Assembly: GCA_011374625.1 (NCBI GenBank)
Contig: DRPN01000167.1
Span: 1-56,744, forward strand
DNA from: Bacteroidota bacterium
Lineage (GTDB): Bacteria; Bacteroidota; Bacteroidia; Bacteroidales; VadinHA17
Direction: 5' to 3'
DNA: 56,744 bases
In this document: positions 54,229 to 56,744 of the stretch, piece by piece
How the letters are laid out: each line of letters starts with the position of its first letter
How positions within the stretch are numbered: position 1 is the stretch's first letter
Notes under the pieces: generated by a model
What the model was told of the DNA's origin: nothing
The model's database searches: none
What the model saw: the letters and a program-made list of their open reading frames with translations, nothing else
Translations under genes and position numbers: made by a program

Positions 54229-55813
54229 ATTTTTCTTTTCTGGAAATAAAAAACAAACTTAAAAAAAACGAAAAAAAACATACTCCTGTATGTGTTTCCA
54301 GTGTATCTTCATTTACCATGGATAATCCCGCAACCAGAATAAACACGAGGGAAAAATAATCCAGTTTCCTCCTTTCCAGAAAAACAAACATCCCCATGGC
54401 CGCCATAATCCCCAGAAATCCCACTATACCGAAAGTGAGCAGAAACGTCAGGTATTGATTGTGTGCACGCAACCTCCATTCGGGGGAAAGGCAGGTCTGA
54501 TCATAGAGGTACTGGTGTTCATAGGCCCCCTGAACATCCCCTGTTCCTACACCGATCAGGGGATGCGCTTTCCATATCCGCCAGCCTGTTTTCCAGTATT
54601 CCATTCGCTGTGTAACGGAATGCCCGCTGGGATTCCCCCCATTCAGATAAAAATCGATCTCCCAGATCAACTCATATACACGTGTATACGGGTTCCACTT
54701 TTTCAGAAAATGAACATTGGTCAACCCCTGCTCCACGGCACGAATATCCAAATCAGACAGTTGGCTCACCCCTTCGGCATCCTTTCTCAAACCCTTTGAA
54801 GTAAGGTACCTGATCAGGGTAAACCGGATTTCCTGACCTTTTCTGTCAAGACTGTCATAAGGAATTTCACTGACCTGATTCCAGGCTTTTTCCAGTTCCT
54901 TCTCTGATACATACAACCAGGTATAATGCCCGTTCTCCACCTGCCTGTTTGCCAGGTCATGAAAATAAGGATTTCCCAGACTGGTATATTCGTCCAGTGC
55001 CTCAAGTTGGATTTCATCCGTATGATAGAACCTGGCAACACTTCTAACCGCAAATGAAACAACCAACAATACCAGCATAATAAGAGCTATAGCGATAAAA
55101 AGCCCCGGGAAAAGATTTCTGCTTAAATATACATGCCGGCAACCGATAAAAACGATCCCGATCAAAAATACGGCCCAGCCAGTTAGTGATCTGAGCACTC
55201 CCAGAAATAGTATGAACCATATGAGCAAGACCACCAGTCCGGCTTTTTTCCACCACTCACTTACCGAGACGTCAAACAATTGAAATAACAGGATGAATAT
55301 TGATAAATTGAGAAAAAGAGCCAGACGAATATGAGAAACAAACGGGGACAGGACGCGCGGATCCGATAATGTGTACGATTCCCTGCCCAGCAGCACTACG
55401 GTTCCTGCCAGCGTACCGGCCAATACACCGGTAAGAAAAAACCGGATTACCAGGGAAAATTCTTTTCTCCCCAGAGGATCGGAAGTTCCCATTACCAGCG
55501 GAAGTATTACCAGGGGAAGCTTGATACGCAGGTCGTGCCATCCGTATGCCATATCCTTTGAATAGATCATTCCTGCCAGATGGATCAGGTATATGAGACC
55601 TATCCACCAGATACTTTTCCGTTTTCGCAAACGGTCCAGTATTTCCGAATGGTCACCCAGAACCAGCCAGGTCAGGAACAGGATGATCAGTGCCAGGCTC
55701 AATCCGAATTCCGAAAGAGGCAAACTGAAAGCCAGAACACAAAGCGACCCCAGGTATAAAATGGAATAATACCTTTTTATTTCCGCCCGGCTCACATGTT
55801 TTACTCCTTGCAT
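54176..55813 (-). CDS. O-antigen ligase / polymerase family membrane protein
   Basis: A 545-residue protein with about 10-12 membrane helices (LYLGSLCVLAFSLPLSEFGL ... LALIILFLTWLVLG, FFLTGVLAGTLAGTVVLLG). The large central loop and the motif WRIWKAHPLIGVGTGDVQGA followed by LRAHNQYLTFLLTFG are those of the Wzy_C/O-antigen ligase superfamily, whose members either ligate lipid-linked glycan to lipid A core (WaaL) or polymerise repeat units (Wzy); sequence alone does not decide. A His in RAHNQY is the expected conserved residue. It is the first gene of the long minus-strand glycan run, 118 bases from the rplM start. Confidence 0.87.
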   Translation of the reverse strand: MQGVKHVSRAEIKRYYSILYLGSLCVLAFSLPLSEFGLSLALIILFLTWLVLGDHSEILDRLRKRKSIWWIGLIYLIHLAGMIYSKDMAYGWHDLRIKLPLVILPLVMGTSDPLGRKEFSLVIRFFLTGVLAGTLAGTVVLLGRESYTLSDPRVLSPFVSHIRLALFLNLSIFILLFQLFDVSVSEWWKKAGLVVLLIWFILFLGVLRSLTGWAVFLIGIVFIGCRHVYLSRNLFPGLFIAIALIMLVLLVVSFAVRSVARFYHTDEIQLEALDEYTSLGNPYFHDLANRQVENGHYTWLYVSEKELEKAWNQVSEIPYDSLDRKGQEIRFTLIRYLTSKGLRKDAEGVSQLSDLDIRAVEQGLTNVHFLKKWNPYTRVYELIWEIDFYLNGGNPSGHSVTQRMEYWKTGWRIWKAHPLIGVGTGDVQGAYEHQYLYDQTCLSPEWRLRAHNQYLTFLLTFGIVGFLGIMAAMGMFVFLERRKLDYFSLVFILVAGLSMVNEDTLETHTGVCFFSFFLSLFFISRKEKYGEIKGSNDAGSRQTVG

Positions 55814-55841
55814 GGCATGGGCAAAAATAGAGCAAATATTA

Positions 55842-55870
55842 TTGGATTATCAAAAATCTTTGTATTTTTG
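55842..55870 (+). promoter_or_regulatory. Promoter of rplM-rpsI
   Basis: TTG at 55842-55844 and TATTTTTG at 55863-55870, 18 bases apart, fit the Bacteroidota -33/-7 pattern. The adjacent sequence TATTTTTGCAGTCC (55863-55876) is identical to that upstream of tRNA-Glu. Predicted start of transcription is near 55877. Confidence 0.75.
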
Positions 55871-55931
55871 CAGTCCGTATTTTGAAAATCGGAATTATAA
55901 CTGAGTGTTTTTTATAAAGTTAGGGGGGAAA

Positions 55932-56387
55932 GTGGATACATTAAGCTACAAAACCATATCGGCAAACAAAACCACAGTTCAGAAAGAATGGGTAGTGGTT
56001 GATGCCAGTGACCAGGTGCTGGGAAGACTGGCCTCAAGGGTGGCAAAAATGCTTCGTGGAAAGCACAAAACCAACTTCACACCTCATGTGGATTGCGGTG
56101 ACCAGGTGATTGTGATCAATGCCGAAAAAGTGAGGCTGACCGGAAATAAATTTTTCAACCGCCGGCATTTCACCCATTCCGGTTTCCCGGGAGGACAAAA
56201 AAGAACGTCTCCGAAAGAACGCTTTGCCCGCAAACCCGAATCTCTGGTGGAAGAAGCCGTTCGCAGGATGTTACCCAAAAACAGGCTGGGCCGTGCCATG
56301 TTCCGTAATCTGTATGTCTACACCGGGTCGGAACATCCCCATGAAGCTCAGCAACCCAAACAAATTAACCTGAATGAAATCAAATAG
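55932..56387 (+). CDS. rplM: 50S ribosomal protein L13
   Basis: A 151-residue L13, one of the early-assembling proteins of the large subunit. It begins VDTLSYKTISANKTTVQKEW from a GTG at 55932-55934, as in other Bacteroidota (usually MDTLSYKTISANK), preceded by the strong ribosome site GGGGGGAA. An upstream in-frame start at 55905 is unlikely. Typical internal motifs are DASDQVLGRLASRVAKMLRG and GDQVIVINAEKVRLTG. rpsI follows after five bases, the usual rplM-rpsI operon. Confidence 0.97.
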   Translation: MDTLSYKTISANKTTVQKEWVVVDASDQVLGRLASRVAKMLRGKHKTNFTPHVDCGDQVIVINAEKVRLTGNKFFNRRHFTHSGFPGGQKRTSPKERFARKPESLVEEAVRRMLPKNRLGRAMFRNLYVYTGSEHPHEAQQPKQINLNEIK

Positions 56388-56392
56388 TGCAC

Positions 56393-56744
56393 ATGGAAAT
56401 TGTTAATACCATAGGCCGCAGGAAATCTGCCATAGCCAGGATTTTTGTCAGTGAAGGAAAAGGCCAAATCCTGATCAACAACCGCGAATTACAGGAATAT
56501 TTTCCCACCCCGCAGTTGCAATACGTTGTAAAGCAACCCCTGTCACTTTTAGAAGCTGAAGCAAAATACGATATCCGTGTCAATCTCAGCGGAGGAGGAT
56601 TTAACGGGCAGGCTGAAGCTCTCAGACTGGCCATTGCCCGGGCACTGGTAAAAATAAATCCGGACGACAAACCCGCCCTGAAAGCCCAGGGTTTCCTCAC
56701 CCGCGACCCCCGGGAAGTGGAACGCAAGAAACCCGGACAGCCAA
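56393..56744 (+). CDS. rpsI: 30S ribosomal protein S9, 5' part
   Basis: The first 117 codons of S9, cut by the end of the window. It starts MEIVNTIGRRKSAIARIF, then GKGQILINNRELQEYFPT and the typical LSGGGFNGQAEALRLAIARAL, ending in TRDPREVERKKPGQP close to the usual RKKPG-(A)-RK-FQFSKR tail. S9 reaches into the decoding region near P-site tRNA. Only about ten residues are missing at the 3' end. Confidence 0.96.
   Translation, partial: MEIVNTIGRRKSAIARIFVSEGKGQILINNRELQEYFPTPQLQYVVKQPLSLLEAEAKYDIRVNLSGGGFNGQAEALRLAIARALVKINPDDKPALKAQGFLTRDPREVERKKPGQP

Overview
The window is a piece of a Bacteroidota chromosome, probably from a Bacteroidales/Marinilabiliales-type lineage; no finer placement is possible from sequence alone. 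The evidence is a SprB-repeat adhesin beside a PorP/SprF protein, two proteins with gliding-motility/type IX secretion (T9SS) C-termini, a TonB with an acidic linker, DUF6427 and DUF4139 proteins, and promoters of the Bacteroidota type (TTG, then TAnnTTTG about 19 nt later). No phage, insertion sequence, CRISPR array or integrase was found. Nearly everything is housekeeping or cell-envelope biology.

Layout. 1-1.1 kb: the 3' end of a D-lactate dehydrogenase, a wrecked phzF-like pseudogene and a DoxX-like gene without a clear start codon. 1.2-9.4 kb, mostly plus strand: a small secreted protein, tRNA-Glu, rpsT, radC, an unknown gene, folK (minus), sppA, lpxK, punA and an MFS exporter. 9.4-18.4 kb: a T9SS cargo with two lamin-tail domains, asd, hflX, a lipoprotein, tonB, tRNA-Ala and a sodium symporter. 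18.4-24 kb: a sparse stretch with a lipoprotein gene broken by an in-frame TGA, then an S9 peptidase and a DUF4139 protein. 24-36 kb: an M1 peptidase, purQ, an EEP-family hydrolase with an orphan cheR, a TerB-like/ABC transporter fusion with two small secreted proteins, a DUF6427 membrane protein and purD. 36-41 kb: porP/sprF and a 1370-residue SprB-like adhesin.

41-55.8 kb is a surface-glycan locus and the most distinctive part. Three tandem DUF6625-type glycosyltransferase-like genes on the plus strand meet a long minus-strand run: O-antigen ligase/polymerase, guanine deaminase, 3-methyladenine DNA glycosylase, an outer-membrane protein, a DUF2723 (GT-C like) membrane glycosyltransferase, a frameshifted polysaccharide deacetylase, two GT4 glycosyltransferases and two sulfotransferase-like enzymes. 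Together they suggest a sulfated, possibly deacetylated surface glycan. The frameshift lies in a run of nine G, so it may be phase variation, decay or a base-calling error. The window closes with rplM and the start of rpsI.

Small decay events recur: three lesions plus a lost start codon in the phzF remnant, a TGA in the lipoprotein at 19269, the missing ATG of doxX, and the G-tract frameshift. Function calls come from reading motifs by eye; no database search was possible.
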